Shown: positions 36,768 through 48,600, numbered from the stretch's first letter. The stretch: 64,000 nt of DNA from Psettodes erumei (GCA_016785225.1 JAFBJZ010000512.1:1984001-2048000); one strand, 5' to 3'. Notes: generated by a model from the letters alone, not told the origin. Program-made: numbers and translations.

Positions 36768-38911
36768 CCCCTCCCTCAGAGACGGATGTGGCTTGGTCAC
36801 CACATCCTAGTGCTGCTGTCGCCGCCGCTCTGATCGCGGCTAACGACGCCGAGACGGGGCACGTAAAAAATGGGATGGCGAGAGGAGTGAGGGGAAAACG
36901 AGAGGAGGGAAAGTGTGTGAGAGGAGCTTTTTTTGGGGGGGACAGATGTGAGCGAGGGATGAGAGACAGAGGGAAAGAGGGGAGGGCGGGAGGTGGAGAG
37001 GATGGACTGCATACACACTCCTCACACATGTCAGTGGTTAGTGGTCTGTGGGCTGAGATGGATGGAGGGAGGAGGAGGAGTGATGAAAGGCGGGTCTGTT
37101 TTTAATTCTGCCAGGAATTGCATGAAGGGCCGATTCGCCTAGCGGTGAGAGAGACTGTCCGTGAAAAATATGCGAAAGGGTTTGAGCGCGGCAGCGCGAC
37201 CTCTGCGAGTGTCCTCGAGGTAGGCGCTGAAACCCAAACCGCTGACTCATTCCAAGCGGAGGAACGGAGCCATGTAAACAACATGGCACACATCAATTTC
37301 TGGCCCAAAATGATGCAACTGCAGAACACACGCAGATGAGGGCAAGCGCGTTCGATTTTTGAATGTGTGAATTCTTTTTTTTTTCCTCTCTTTTTTTTTT
37401 TAATCGAACCAGTAATCCCGACACTGTTGCTGCTCTGCCTGATTTATGCCCGACCCCAGTATATCCTTCCTCACCGTACCGCTCATTATTCGATCCATTC
37501 ATTTTCTCGAATATAAGTCACCCTCTCCCCGTCCAGCCCCTTCTCCTTTCCCTGCTCCGATTTGGCTCCTTGCTGCATGGATTTATGGTACATGTATATT
37601 TATATTGAACCGAGGCCCTGAGGTCATAAAAGTAACATTTCTTCAACATGCTCATACATCTGTCCTATTAATCCAACATTTCTCAACATCCTGACCAGCC
37701 CCCCCTCCCTTACCAGAGTCCAGTCTGCCTGCTCGACATTAAACTTCGCTCAGTATGAAATGTGTTAAGGCGGTGCAAGCCATACTTTTTGTTTGTGTGC
37801 GCCGATGAGCAGGGTGATTTATAATGTGTGTTTTGTGCATAACGGAACTGTTTGAGTCCTTAATGGTTTCTGACGCTGTGATGTCTTTGCGGTCGCCGAA
37901 TTAATCTCATCAAGGGGAGATTTCACTGTCCTGGGATCAGTTTTGCTCCCTGAGCTCAGCTCAGCTTTGTTTTTGTGTAAAACGATGCAACAACTTTGTT
38001 TGATTTGGAAACAAACCACTGGTCTGTCTTTTGTAAGTCGGCTACACTGTTAACATGTAAACCTTGTTACCGAACCGCGTCAGTACGTTCTGACGGATAT
38101 AATGTGACATTTTCATTACTGGTACTGAAAAAGGCATTTGTTAGCACTGGAATAAGGTTTCATATTTACCCACATGCTGATCCACATAGCATAACATCGA
38201 CTCTTCCAATCTGGGCAGGATCCAGATTTTGCAGAGGTGCTGACAGACCTGAACAGCCGCGAATTATTCTGGTTATCTCGCGGTCAGCTGGAGATCACCG
38301 TGGCGACCGAGGCTGAGGATCCCCGACAAATCTCCGGCTTCATCACCGGCAGGAAGTCTTGTGACAGTAAGTGTCCCCGCAAAACAAACAACTTTACACA
38401 GGTTAAATTAAGGCCTGTTTCGCCTTTTCTGCCACGCACGCACGTCCCTGCTGGTTGCTGAGAATGTGTTTTGCGTTGTCGTTGGTTTGTGCCCGTCCAT
38501 CTGTGACTGTTTTTGTCATTCTCCTCTATAAATACTTCTTCTTCTTTCTGTCTCCATCCTTTCAAGTCTTATCATTGGGGGGAAAACCGTTTATAGACCT
38601 GCTGTTTGACTTGGTGGCCCACCAAGACTGTGCGTGCATGTGTGTGTGTGTGTGTGTGTGTGTGTGAGTGAGAGAGAGAGAGATTTCAGGAATGTTGTAG
38701 ACAGCCCAATCGTCTGAAACTGTAAAAGCATGCACACATGGTCTTTTCATGGGACGCATACTTGAACACGAACATCGAATATCAAGTGGTCCAGCACAAC
38801 ACACAACGACATGAGCACAAGCCGACGCGGATACGCATGAATATGCATAAAGGTGCATTAAGATGCTATTTTGAAAAATGTTGCACACACACACACTCTG
38901 TCTCTCTCTCG

Positions 38912-38944
<33 letters not shown>

Positions 38945-41900
38945 TGGTGCTGCCAAGGTCACAGTCTGCTGGACCTGACTCTCCATGCTGGTGTTCCAGT
39001 GCTGTGATTAACAGCTTGACGTTATGTGTGAAGAATTCAAACCAACACACTCCTTGCCCTCTCTTCTCCCCACCTTCTCCTGCTCCCCCCCTCCGTTCAC
39101 GTCGACCCCATCCGCCTGCTGCCCCTCTTTGCGTGTCTTTGGCGTCACTCCTCTTCTCTTGGCTTCTTTCTGTCGCCGAGTCATTTCAGAAATTTGCGCT
39201 TTTCTCATCCTTCTCTGTTACTCATTCCCTCCTGTCCTTTCTGCTCAATCTTTTTAAGCTTACTGCATTCAGTAAGGGTTACCTCATTCCAAGCCTTAAC
39301 CTTGGCTGGATTTTGTGTGTGTGTATGTGTGTGTGCGTGCGCACACCAGACCTTGTTTCAACATGTATGTTCTTGGCTCAAGGTCTCACACAATTACACG
39401 AGCAGAAACGCCTCCTGATTAGTGGTTCAATTGAATCTGTCTGCTCAACGACACTTTCCTGGTGAAGGGATGACATTTTGCGTATGTGGCTTCAGTGTGT
39501 GTGTGGCTGCAGGATGTGAGGGAATGTAAATTGCCCCACATCTCCCCCTCCTTCAGCACGGCAGCAAATTTTAACATGACAGAAATTGCTGCCTCAAAGG
39601 GAGGGAAGCGCCGAAGGGTGAAAGCGTCGGTTTCAGATAAGCACCGTGAGCAGGATTGAGCTCTGAAGTGGAGTGTTTTTTTTTTAACATTCATCTGTCA
39701 TTGTCTGGCTCAGCTATTCAGAGCGTGATGTCCAGTGGTGATGCGCTGACCCCGGGGAAGACAGGCGGCGTAGGATCCGCTATCTTCAACCTCCATGATA
39801 ACGGCACGCTGGACTACCAGGTAAGGTTTTTGGTAGTTCCTAAGGATTTGACATGAATTTATCTTGGGGATGCACTACATGACCAAAAGACCATTGTGAA
39901 CTATCTGTGATGGTGTAAAGGAAAGAAATCCTTAACGCATTAAACCCGCTAAACTAGAAATAAACACAGACGGAAAACATTAAATTCATTCTTCATTTTT
40001 ACTTGTGTCAAATTAAGCTGATCTCAGATATGTATATACCATAACTCATTACAAATGAAAGATCCCCTCCAGACATGTTTCAGAGGTATAAAAATACCCT
40101 GCTAATGATTTCTGTCTTTTTTTTTCAAAAGAAAAAGTTACAGCTACATTGTTAAATATTAAACACACATACTGTATAGCTTTTATTTAACTACTGGACA
40201 CAAGATGTTTCTTACTTCACTGAAAAAGGTTTCGTCTCCGTTTATTTGGACTGGAGTCTGAAGTTTCCGCATCCCTCTTGTGTTAGTTACATATTGAACC
40301 ACAAAAGGCTTCGAACTTGTTGTGATGTTGTAAATCGTCCTTGCGTGCACATGTCTTAAAGTAAGCAAAGAGAAAATCTGTCAAACTCTGCAGCGAATTT
40401 CATAACATCCAAGTGAAGTAACAATAAGCACAACACATTTGTAGGTGAAAGGGGGCTTCAACCACTTCCTCTCCCTCCTCCAGGTTCAGGTTGCGGGTCT
40501 CACCAGCGACGTGGTCGGCCTCACTATCGAGCTGAAGCCGCGGCGGCGTAACAAGCGCTCAGTGCTGTATGACCTGACGCCCGAGTACAACAAGTCCACG
40601 GGCCAGGCGGTGGGCAGCTGGAGTCGCCTCGAGGCCCGACACATCCACATGCTGCTGCAGAATGAGCTGTTCATCAATGTGGCCACGGCACACAGCCAGG
40701 AGGGGGAGCTGAGGGGGCAGATAAAGGCTCTGCTCTACAGCGGCCTGGAGGCGCCCAGGCATGGTAAGGATCATGGGATGAAGCCGGGCAGGGGAGGACA
40801 CATGGAATCGCTCTATGAATGTGCCAGCTCCTGGATCCACTCTCACTTTGTTTATCGTCTTTCGCTTCCAGAGCTGCCCACTCCTCTGGCCGGCCACTTT
40901 GTGTCTCCGCCCGTGAGGACCGGCGCTTCGGGCCACGCCTGGGTGTCAGTGGACAAGCAGTGCCACCTGCATTACGAGATTGTTGTGGCAGGCCTCAGCA
41001 AGACCGACGACCTCACTGTGAACGCCCACCTCCATGGGCTGGCGGAGATCGGAGAGATAGACGACAGCGCCACCACGCACAAGAGGCTGCTGACCGGCTT
41101 CTATGGATCGCAGGTACGTCAGCGTAAATGCACACAAAGCACGGCAACTCACAGCTGCACAACTGTCATACCCAAACACATCCTCCTCTCCGCTCCTCTC
41201 CTCTCCTCCAGGCTCAGGGAATATTGAAGGACATCGGTGTTGAATTACTGCAACACCTGGATCAGGGAACAGCCTTCATCCAAGTCAGCACCAAGCTCAA
41301 CCCCCGCGGAGAAATACGAGGACGGGTATGTAAAGAAAAGCCACAAAACCACTTTACATCCACTTTCTACATTTACATATTAGTTTTATTAATCTTTTGA
41401 TTTGAGGCAGTTTTGCCCTGTAAAATAGAATAGGCAGGGTTAGTCACCTGGGTTCAGTCAGTTCAGTGAAGCATCGCCGTCTTTACTCATGATGGCCCAG
41501 AGGTTTTAGATTGGAAGGGATTAGATTAGTTTGAGGGAAACAGTGTGGGTAATTTTAGGCCTGAAAAAGTTTCAGATGTTCAGTGGAATCCATAGCAATG
41601 AAACTGGGCAACCATGACATAACCATTTTACTACTACAGCTCAGCCAGAGCACACTGTTTTACTACAACAAGACAACCATTTTACAACCGTAACGCAAAA
41701 AAACCCCATTCGAGTAAACAGTATAGTTAGGCTTCAAAGTTAGTGATTTCTGCCATTATCCGTAAAGATAATCGCACATTTCCAGCTCTGAATTTGATGG
41801 AAAATTTAAAAAATATTTTTTGAATTTTAAATGCGTTGCCTTCTGTAACTGAGTATCTCAGAGCCAAGCCAAAGACAAAAACAAAGAAATATATTTTTTT

Positions 41901-44835
41901 CAATTTTGGTTTCTACCCAAATTCCTATGCCCTCCGAGCAACATCAGTTGTTGTTCGCTTCACATGGAAAATCAGAAAAGAGCTAAAGCAGAACAGGTGG
42001 CTAGATTAAAAGAGGAAGAAGTCTTTGGAGCCTCCTTCAACCATGCGAGCGTTTATGTGTCTGAGTGATTGCTCACTTAGCGCTCGCCAGCCCACACAAA
42101 CACACACTTTCCCTGGCAGGTGCTGTCTGCTCGGAGAGTTTTATTGGGGTTCGAAAACCCACAAACGCAGACCCACAGTTGCCCACAAACCAATTTGTAG
42201 CTTTGCAGGTGCAGTGGCCCGTGAGTTCACTGTTCAGAGGGGTCCAGCTGTTTTAATAGCAAACAGGTCCGACACATAAACAGCCATCTGCTTGGGAGCA
42301 GAGAAATACTTCGCCGAGTAGCAGTTAACAAGTCGCCTCGACACCTGCCTGCAGTTAGGTGTGGCCGACAAATCTCTCACGTCCTAACCTCCGTGTCTCT
42401 TTTTTTTCTTTTCTCTGCCCCGCTTTCATTTCCCTCCACTTTTATCTCAATTCATTTCCCCCACCACAACCTCCCCCTCCTATGTTCTGTCATTTTCTTT
42501 TTCTTTAATTACCTCCGCCTCCTCCTATCCCTTTGTTTCTTTTCCAACACATTTCCCGTCTCCAGGTCCACGTGCCAAACAACTGTGAGTTTGGGACCAG
42601 AGGGGAGGTGGAGGAGACTGAGTTTGATGACCTCTTCGTGAAGGACCCAGAGGAGCTGAAGAAGGACCCTCATACCTGCTTCTTTGAGAACCATTACCAC
42701 GCTCATGGCTCCCGCTGGACGCCTAGCTACGACAGATGCTTCTCCTGCAGCTGCCAGGTAAAGGCAACAAATGCAGAGGCGGCAGCAAACTCAAACCCTT
42801 TGATGGTTTAAGTTACATGTTTGCACTAAAACGTTAGAAATGACTTTGTTTGCAGTCTTTGCATCTTGCGTCAAATAAAACCTGTCATCATCTTTCTGCG
42901 TTTCTTCCGTTGCATCCGCAGAAGCGAACAGTGATCTGTGACCCAGTCATCTGTCCGGTGTTGACCTGCTCCAGAACCATCCAGCCTGAGGACAAATGCT
43001 GCCCAATCTGTGATGGTGAGACAGTCAGACATTTTAATTCATGTGATGTGCAGCATAAGTACAGGATAAAGATATGCTAATTTGAGTCCAAGGTTACTGT
43101 GGACATTTTATCTTTTAGGGTGTTGACCAAAGTATGTTCCAAGTAGAAATCATAAACCTGAAACTAATTCTATTTTTATGTCTGCATTTCCTTTTTCCTG
43201 TACAGAAAGGAAAGAGCCCAAGGACATGAAAGCTCTGGAGAGAGTGGATGAACATCCTGAAGGTATGTGCCACCTCTCAGCTTTTTCACCTTTTTAGTTT
43301 TTTCCTCTGAAGCCCTTTTCTCTCTTTCATTGTGTCTTGTTGTGTGCCCTGTGCTTCTGTCATTGAATTTTCACTCTGAATCATTCAGGCCTTTTCTTGC
43401 CAGCTGCCCTCGGTGACCTTGTTTTCCTCCTCTTTTCCTTCTCTCTCTCTCAGGTTGTTACTTTGAAGGAGACCAGAAGATGCATGCCCCTGGAACCACA
43501 TGGCATCCCTTTGTACCTCCCTTTGGCTACATTAAATGTGCAGTCTGCACTTGCAAGGTAAATATACATCAATAAACCCACTCACATCTGGCTGGATTTG
43601 CTTTCCAAAAGCCCCTAATGGGTCATTTATCTTCCATTAGACTCCAAAGAAATTGAGGCATAAATAAATGTTGAGACTTTTCAACTATTTCTTTGCAGGG
43701 AAAAAAGCAATAAAATCAGCTTCATTTAGTGTGTGGAAAAACAAAAAAAGAATTGCAGCTAATCGGCTGCTAATGCTACATTTTCTTCCTAGGGTTCTAC
43801 AGGGGAGGTGCACTGTGAGAAGGTGACGTGTCCAGTGTTGACCTGCAGTCATCCTGTGAGACGCAATCCCTCCGACTGCTGTAAGGAGTGTCCCGAGGAG
43901 GAGAGGACGCCCGCGGGCCTGGAGCACAGCGACATGATGCAAGCAGACGGCCCGAGGCACTGCAAGTTTGGCAAGAACTATTACCAGAACAGTGACAACT
44001 GGCATCCGTGGGTGCCGCTGGTGGGGGAGATGAAGTGCATCAACTGCTGGTGTGACGTAAGTCCCGTGGCTTTAAGAAATTAACTCCCACCCGCACGCAG
44101 CTACTGTTACTTTGCTGGAATCTAGTGACAGGACGTTCGTTAACAATTGATCAACATAACTCAAGTTATTCTTTTTTTAATTAACAAAAGTTCAAACTTC
44201 TTTCAACATAACAAAACTGTCAGATCTTTAGCAAAGGTGTTATAATTGTCTCTTTTATCTAACTGATATTTAAAGTTGCTCTAATCAATGTTTCTCTGTG
44301 AAAGCACACTGAAATGCCGACGCGCAATATGAAACTTTTGTGTCTACAAATTGTCACTTGTGACTAAACCACAGAGAAATATCATTAATTCAGTATGAAT
44401 TTTACTTTTATCAGGCGGCCAGAAACACACTCCATATTTGCAGTATTACAGTTTGCTTACACATGTCAACTTTATAGATGATACTGTGTCATTTTTTATG
44501 ACAGTGATCTTAAGTAAAATCTTCTCGGAACAATTAGCCAGTTTGAGATTGAACAGCTTCTGGAGAAGCCTGCATTCCTGCAGTGGTTTATGAAACTCTC
44601 TTATGTGCTCTGCAGCTGAAATGTGTTTTTTTCCCCCCCACCTCACACCACAATATCCTTTCGTAGCCCAGAGTGTCTCTTTCACCTGTGAGCCTCTCTT
44701 CACCGAGCCTGTTTCTCTCTCATGCTCCACAGCACGGTGTGACTAAGTGTCAGAGGAAGCAGTGTCCGGTACTGACCTGTTCCAACCTCACCCGCCGAGA
44801 GGGCTCGTGCTGTCCTGAATGTGTTGGTGAGCAGT

Positions 44836-44880
<45 letters not shown>

Positions 44881-45183
44881 CACCAGCTGGGTCAGTTGAC
44901 AGTGACCTGCCTTGGTTTACACAGTCATTTAAAAAAGTTGCCTTGGGGAGCTGCTCACGTGGCTGTAAACACAGATGGGGTTTTTTCCCCACATCTTGAC
45001 ATGACAAAAGTTCTTACTTGAAGCTGACAGTCGGCAAATATTAGTATCAAACCTCAAGCTGTATATCAGTTAGTCATAACACAACTTGGGCCTGATTCGA
45101 TTTTTCTGCTTCCCTCAGGTTCCAACGAGGAAGACGACCAGACGATGAAAGTTCCAGACAAAAGACAGACCTGGAGACACTGA
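28442..45183 (+). CDS. chrd: Chordin, secreted BMP antagonist
   Basis: Complete gene of 21 coding exons encoding 949 residues: 28442-28583, 30962-31065, 31156-31282, 33425-33577, 33868-33979, 34322-34409, 35387-35528, 35836-35973, 36467-36549, 38219-38366, 39714-39820, 40484-40763, 40872-41113, 41212-41325, 42566-42757, 42922-43015, 43206-43262, 43454-43557, 43793-44056, 44733-44826 and 45119-45183. Every junction is GT..AG and in phase. Chordin binds BMP2/4/7 outside the cell and sets the dorsal organiser and the dorsoventral axis. The signal peptide is at about residues 1-24 (LRCLLCVLSCAWLHIGAAS). VWC1 is at 48-124, four CHRD repeats span 176-660, and VWC2-4 occupy 698-755, 775-842 and 866-928. 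Length is close to other vertebrate chordins (about 940-955). The ATG at 28442 is chosen because it opens directly onto the signal peptide. The motif GGHFYSLEDTWHPDLGEPFG is diagnostic. Confidence 0.98.
29696..29740. repeat. (GT)n microsatellite in chrd intron 1
   Basis: About 44 bases, nearly pure GT, followed by a GCGC-rich patch. The rest of intron 1 (28584-30961) shows no exon or recognised element. Confidence 0.95.
30962..31282 (+). other. chrd: chrd VWC1 (CR1) domain, exons 2-3
   Basis: The first von Willebrand factor C repeat, residues 48-124. The visible cysteines include C49 and the motifs CVQCLC, NCKNIKQDCPDPNC and HCCKTC. CR1 is one of the two main BMP-binding modules in chordin. 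It is split across two exons by an intron of only 90 bases. Confidence 0.93.
31846..31893. repeat. (CT)n(CA)n microsatellite in chrd intron 3
   Basis: A short CT tract runs into a slightly interrupted CA tract. Confidence 0.92.
32171..32732. repeat. Cluster of four (GT)n tracts in chrd intron 3
   Basis: GT tracts at 32171-32210, 32346-32390, about 32528-32552 and about 32697-32732 are separated by unique DNA. Intron 3 (31283-33424) is otherwise featureless apart from a short CA/GA run near 32908-32936. Confidence 0.95.
33526..33531 (+). other. chrd: chrd Tolloid/BMP1 cleavage site 1 (predicted)
   Basis: Codons for D159-R160 within KSYNDRS in exon 4. Xolloid/BMP1 proteases cut chordin just after CR1 before an Arg in a Ser-Tyr-x-Asp/Arg context. 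This position, in an acidic linker before the first CHRD repeat, fits. Cleavage frees BMP from the complex. Confidence 0.7.
36736..36766. repeat. (AC)n microsatellite in chrd intron 9
   Basis: About 31 bases of AC. Intron 9 (36550-38218) also has a purine-rich stretch near 36880-37090 and a T-run near 37374-37402, but no exon is seen. Confidence 0.95.
38637..38945. repeat. (GT)n(GA)n and (CA)n(CT)n(CA)n microsatellites in chrd intron 10
   Basis: GT then GA at about 38637-38683, and a CA-CT-CA compound tract at about 38884-38943. Long open frames over these tracts are repeat artefacts. A further interrupted GT tract lies near 39315-39336. Intron 10 (38367-39713) shows no other feature. Confidence 0.93.
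40547..40558 (+). other. chrd: Furin-like RNKR motif in chrd CHRD repeat 3
   Basis: Codons for R470-N-K-R473 followed by Ser, within a basic run RRRNKRS at the start of exon 12. It fits the R-X-K/R-R consensus for proprotein convertases, which process secretory proteins. Whether it is exposed and used is unknown. Confidence 0.4.
42677..43015 (+). other. chrd: chrd VWC2 (CR2) domain, exons 15-16
   Basis: Residues 698-755. CFFENHYHAHGSRWTPSYDR is followed by CFSCSCQ, then CDPVICPVLTC and CCPIC, the usual VWC spacing. An acidic linker (residues 674-694) precedes it. Confidence 0.9.
43454..43891 (+). other. chrd: chrd VWC3 (CR3) domain, exons 18-19
   Basis: Residues 775-842. GCYFEGDQKMHAPGTTWHPF, CAVCTCK, CEKVTCPVLTC and CCKEC are visible. 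CR3 with CR1 carries the main BMP affinity in chordins. The short exon 17 (43206-43262) encodes a charged linker before it. Confidence 0.9.
43946..43951 (+). other. chrd: chrd Tolloid/BMP1 cleavage site 2 (predicted)
   Basis: Codons for D861-G862 in MMQADGPR, between VWC3 and VWC4. The MQAD/GPR context closely matches the second Tolloid site known from vertebrate chordins. Confidence 0.8.
43961..44826 (+). other. chrd: chrd VWC4 (CR4) domain, exons 19-20
   Basis: Residues 866-928. CKFGKNYYQNSDNWHPW, CINCWCD, CQRKQCPVLTC and CCPEC are visible. The last exon adds a short charged tail ending QTWRH. Confidence 0.9.
44837..44877. repeat. (AC)n microsatellite in chrd intron 20
   Basis: About 41 bases of AC starting 10 bases after the exon 20 donor. 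Confidence 0.97.
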
Positions 45184-46135
45184 TCTGCGGGGAGAGGTAC
45201 ACAGAAGAAAAACAAAAAAACCCCCAAAACATTTTCACCCGTTCAACCCCCTCTCATCCCAGATGGACCTAAACCCAGATCCATACTGGGTCTTCCCGCC
45301 TGCCCTCCCTCCTCACCTCACACCCACCCTGTTATCAGCTTCAGGATTGTAATGACCAGAGAAGAGACGGAGGAATAACAAAGTGAAAACAGACTCATTA
45401 AGTGAAGGGATGAAGCTATGAAGAGGACCCCCACCAGACTTTATACGAAAATAAAAAAAGAAAAACTGCTGCCTTCTGCTTCCCGCCTTCCGTTTTTGTT
45501 GGAATTTCTTTGGTTTTTTTTCCACTCAGTTTTCAAAGCAGCTCAAACAGGACACAAAAGGTGTAGATGTAGATGATATGAAACACAGCTGGCTCAGTGT
45601 TGAAAGACGTCCAACTGGATTTGAAAGTGCAAATGTTGGTAAGACTGTGCGAGTTGCGTTTGACTGACAGGGCTTCTCTCTGAAGCACGGCCATAGCTAC
45701 TGAAGCGCTCACTGCTCTCACTGTCGAGTAAGGAAAGTGTTGCTGAAATCTGCGTGAATGTGTATGTGTATGTGTGCGTATGTTTTGTTTTGTTTTTTTA
45801 CCAGTGAAGAATACATAAACACAAGCGACCGACAGAGGGCGGGGGTTCGGACGCAGTGAAAACTTGACGTTGGTATTCATCTCTATAGTCAGAATATATT
45901 TCCACCCAGTGTCAGGATCAGTCCTCGTTCATTGGGGGAGAAGTTTGAAACCGTCTCAGCTGTTTCACTTCACTTCCTGTTGATGTCATTGCTTCTCCGC
46001 TTTGATTGTCCCTGTCTCGAACTAAGTAATATTTTATGGATTTTCTATCACTGTTGTTTATGAATATGAAGCCGATTTGTATTTTGTATTTATTGAATGG
46101 CGTGGAGACAAAATAAAGCAGGAGATGTTTGTCGG
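45184..46135 (+). terminator. chrd: chrd 3' UTR and poly(A) signal
   Basis: Non-coding sequence follows the chrd stop. AATAAA at 46112-46117 is the first canonical poly(A) hexamer after AT-rich sequence, with GT-rich DNA just downstream (about 46129-46168), as expected of a cleavage site. The implied 3' UTR is about 950 bases. Confidence 0.65.
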
Positions 46136-46718
46136 GAACAGAGGGAATGCCTGTGGGTTTGTTTTGGATGCTGTCGCTAACCAGCTTCCTCCAATAATCC
46201 CTCCCTCATTCCCTTTTTGCATTTATATCTTCATTTTTCATCTCCAGTCTCTGGGATTTTAGTTTTCCACTTTGCTGCTTTCATCCTCTTTCCCTCTCTG
46301 TTTCTCTTTTCTCACGCCTTTACACATATGGAGCTGTGATTATAGAGGGATGACATGCCAGATTGACCCGACTTAATCCTGTCCTTTTATATCCTGGTTC
46401 TCCGTTCCTCTATCTCTGCCTCTACATCCTTTATCGATTCCCTTCATCTTTACCCTCACATCTGTAATTTTCTCCTCCGTCTGTGTCTTTTCTTGTTAAT
46501 CATTAATCTCGTTTCATTCTTTATTTTCTTTAATTTCCTGTTTTCCTTTCCCAATTACTTCTCTTTTTACAACATATTTCCCTTTCTTTCTTTCTTTCTT
46601 TCCTTTCCTTTCCTTTTATTATTCTTTTCTTTCCTTTCACTGTTTCCTTGCTTGCTTTCCTCCCCAGACAGTCACCACATGTGCTCTGTAATGTGTTGTC
46701 CCTTACATACTGCCCCAT

Positions 46719-46759
<41 letters not shown>

Positions 46760-47567
46760 CAGAGTGCAGACAGGCTGAAGCATAAACACACATTCACAGA
46801 TGTACACATGGACAAACTCCTGAATCAGGAACACACACGCTGCCAAAGGGCAGGCAGAATTCTTTCCAATACACACAAAAAAAGGCACACACACACACAC
46901 ACACACACACACATGATCTTCCACTAACCCTAACCAAACCCGATTCTGATCTGAACCTTAAAACCACGTCTTAATCCTTAAAGAGCCCTTCGAAGTTCAT
47001 TTCAAATTCAAAATTTGTTTTTGCTTGATGAAAACAACAAAATGTGCAGAAACGCATACATGTAAAAACACCCATTAATAAAGGAGTATCGCATCTCATC
47101 ACTTCTTACAGACATACAGTGTGTTCATTTAAATATCAGACACATGCCATTTAACAATCGTAACAGATTGGTGGTATTCTTCCATGTGCCTCCAGCATTT
47201 TCTAAGTCTGTTTAAACGTCTGTCAGTGTTTTTGTGCTCCTAAAAAGTGGAACAGTTTTCTCTCAAACTCAGGACTTTTCTTTTCAGTCAAGCTTTTTTC
47301 TTGTACCAGACAAAATGTCCTCACAGTGATGGTTTCAGACCAAAATTTGTCCACACACACACACACACACACACACACAGGCACATCAACACACAAACAA
47401 ATGTGCTACTGCTCTCTGCTGGCCACGACACAGTACTACACCAAAGGTGGCCCCTAAAAACCAGCTCACTGACAGTGTTTCTAACTGCACCTGTTGACCT
47501 TTTCCAGGCACAGAGCAGAGTGTGTACGACACGTTGGAAAGTCATCATCAGTAAAGCATGGTGTGCA

Positions 47568-47600
<33 letters not shown>

Positions 47601-48050
47601 GGGGGTCACAGCTGGATAGTGGAAGTTAAAGGTTAAGAATCCGAGCTACAGTCTGTCACAGCCTGTCAAGAAGCATGAGACATACACAGACACTCTGCAC
47701 CTGCGTGTGTGTGTGTGTGTGTGTTAATGGTCCATTAGTTAAATGGTACCAGCTACAGACAGGTCCATAAGAAATTATGGAAACGGCAAAAATTAAACAT
47801 TTGACCTGCACTGTGCTGTGATGAGCTGTTCAGCTCATTTCTTTTTTTAAAATCTGTAATTAAATCTAAATCAGAGCCACATGCGATGAACAGGACTCTG
47901 GTCCCCTTTTCTTCTTTGTGGTGAAAAATCCCAGACTGTTTTATTAAACATGGATGTTCTAAATCCCTTTAATTAAGTAATATACTTAGTCGTTTATTGC
48001 AGCAGGAAACAAGAAAAACCTCTGGAATTCTTTTTTGGATCCAAAACAGT
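46136..48050. other. Low-complexity intergenic DNA downstream of chrd
   Basis: Pyrimidine-rich DNA with CTTT/CCTTT runs at about 46577-46617, CA tracts at 46721-46757, 46887-46912 and 47351-47380, and GT tracts at about 47569-47599 and 47704-47724. Open frames here are driven by these repeats. No gene or RNA is supported. Confidence 0.7.
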
Positions 48051-48059
48051 GATAGAAAA

Positions 48060-48130
48060 AATCAGACATACATTACATTGTTTGGCCTTGGTGGAGTTGC
48101 GTGCTCCGCTAAGCGCCATTCGAGTTTAAT
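48060..48130. repeat. 3' end of an old non-LTR/RTE-like or derived element
   Basis: TTGGCCTTGGTGGAGTTGCG followed by TGCTCC and GCGCCATTCGAGTT matches the conserved terminal segment (normally ..GGCGGAGGT..GCGCTC..GAGTGCCATTCTAGTT) of a very widespread repeat in fish. Only the end is kept. Confidence 0.45.
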
Positions 48131-48359
48131 TCTTTATTAGAAATCCAAAAATAACAAAATATTTTGTACAAAAATCAAAGTATCAAAAAGAGCTGATAAG
48201 GAAGCCCTCAGACATACTGCTCAAGTTTCACCAAGGGGAGTGCTGGATGGGCCATCAATATTTTATCACTGCTGCCCTCTGCTGTGAAATGCTGAACTGA
48301 CATTTTCAATCCAAGTGTTAAAATGAGGATTTATAATGTTTAACCAACCATAGATACAC

Positions 48360-48600
48360 ATGAGCCCTATATAGCTTCATAAAAGCGCTCTTTAGGCTTG
48401 TTCCATGGAAGCAGCAGCAGCCTTTATGGCTCCATAAAGAACCTTTCCCAAAAAAAAGTTCTGAGATGGTTCAAGCTTCCCTTCTGCCTATGAAATGTTA
48501 ACCAATGAATTTTATGTGCTCCAGAGGTGCAGTTGCAGCGGTAAATGCCTTGCTGAAGGGCATCATGGCAGAAATATCTTGAAGAAAAAGTGCAGATTGT
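48360..48600. repeat. Possible decayed dispersed repeats
   Basis: CTCCATAAAGAACCTTTCCC and a later AGTTCTGAGATGGTTC resemble a palindromic AAAGAACC/GGTTC fish repeat. AATGCCTTGCTGAAGGGCA at about 48544 resembles a common tail segment of fish repeats. Both are short matches, from memory of the families only. Confidence 0.28.

Larger units (their letters stand above)
33868..41325 (+). other. chrd: chrd CHRD-domain block, exons 5-14
   Basis: Residues 176-660 hold four CHRD repeats. Repeat starts are recognisable from DFVAVLTG (exon 5), ETFSSTLTS (exon 8), TIQSVMSSGDALTP (exon 11) and ELPTPLAGHFVSPP (exon 13). Repeats 3 and 4 end in the family's GELRGQ and GEIRGR motifs. The block links VWC1 to the C-terminal VWC cluster. 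Introns 7, 9 and 11 are long but hold no further exons that I can see. Confidence 0.9.

Noticed and set aside
38878..39465. 195-codon open frame on the plus strand
   Set aside because: It runs through CA/CT and GT microsatellites in chrd intron 10; the length is caused by dinucleotide repeats lacking stops.
46925..46945. Telomere-like repeat (AACCCTAACC)
   Set aside because: Fewer than two units, with flanks unrelated to telomeric sequence; chance match.
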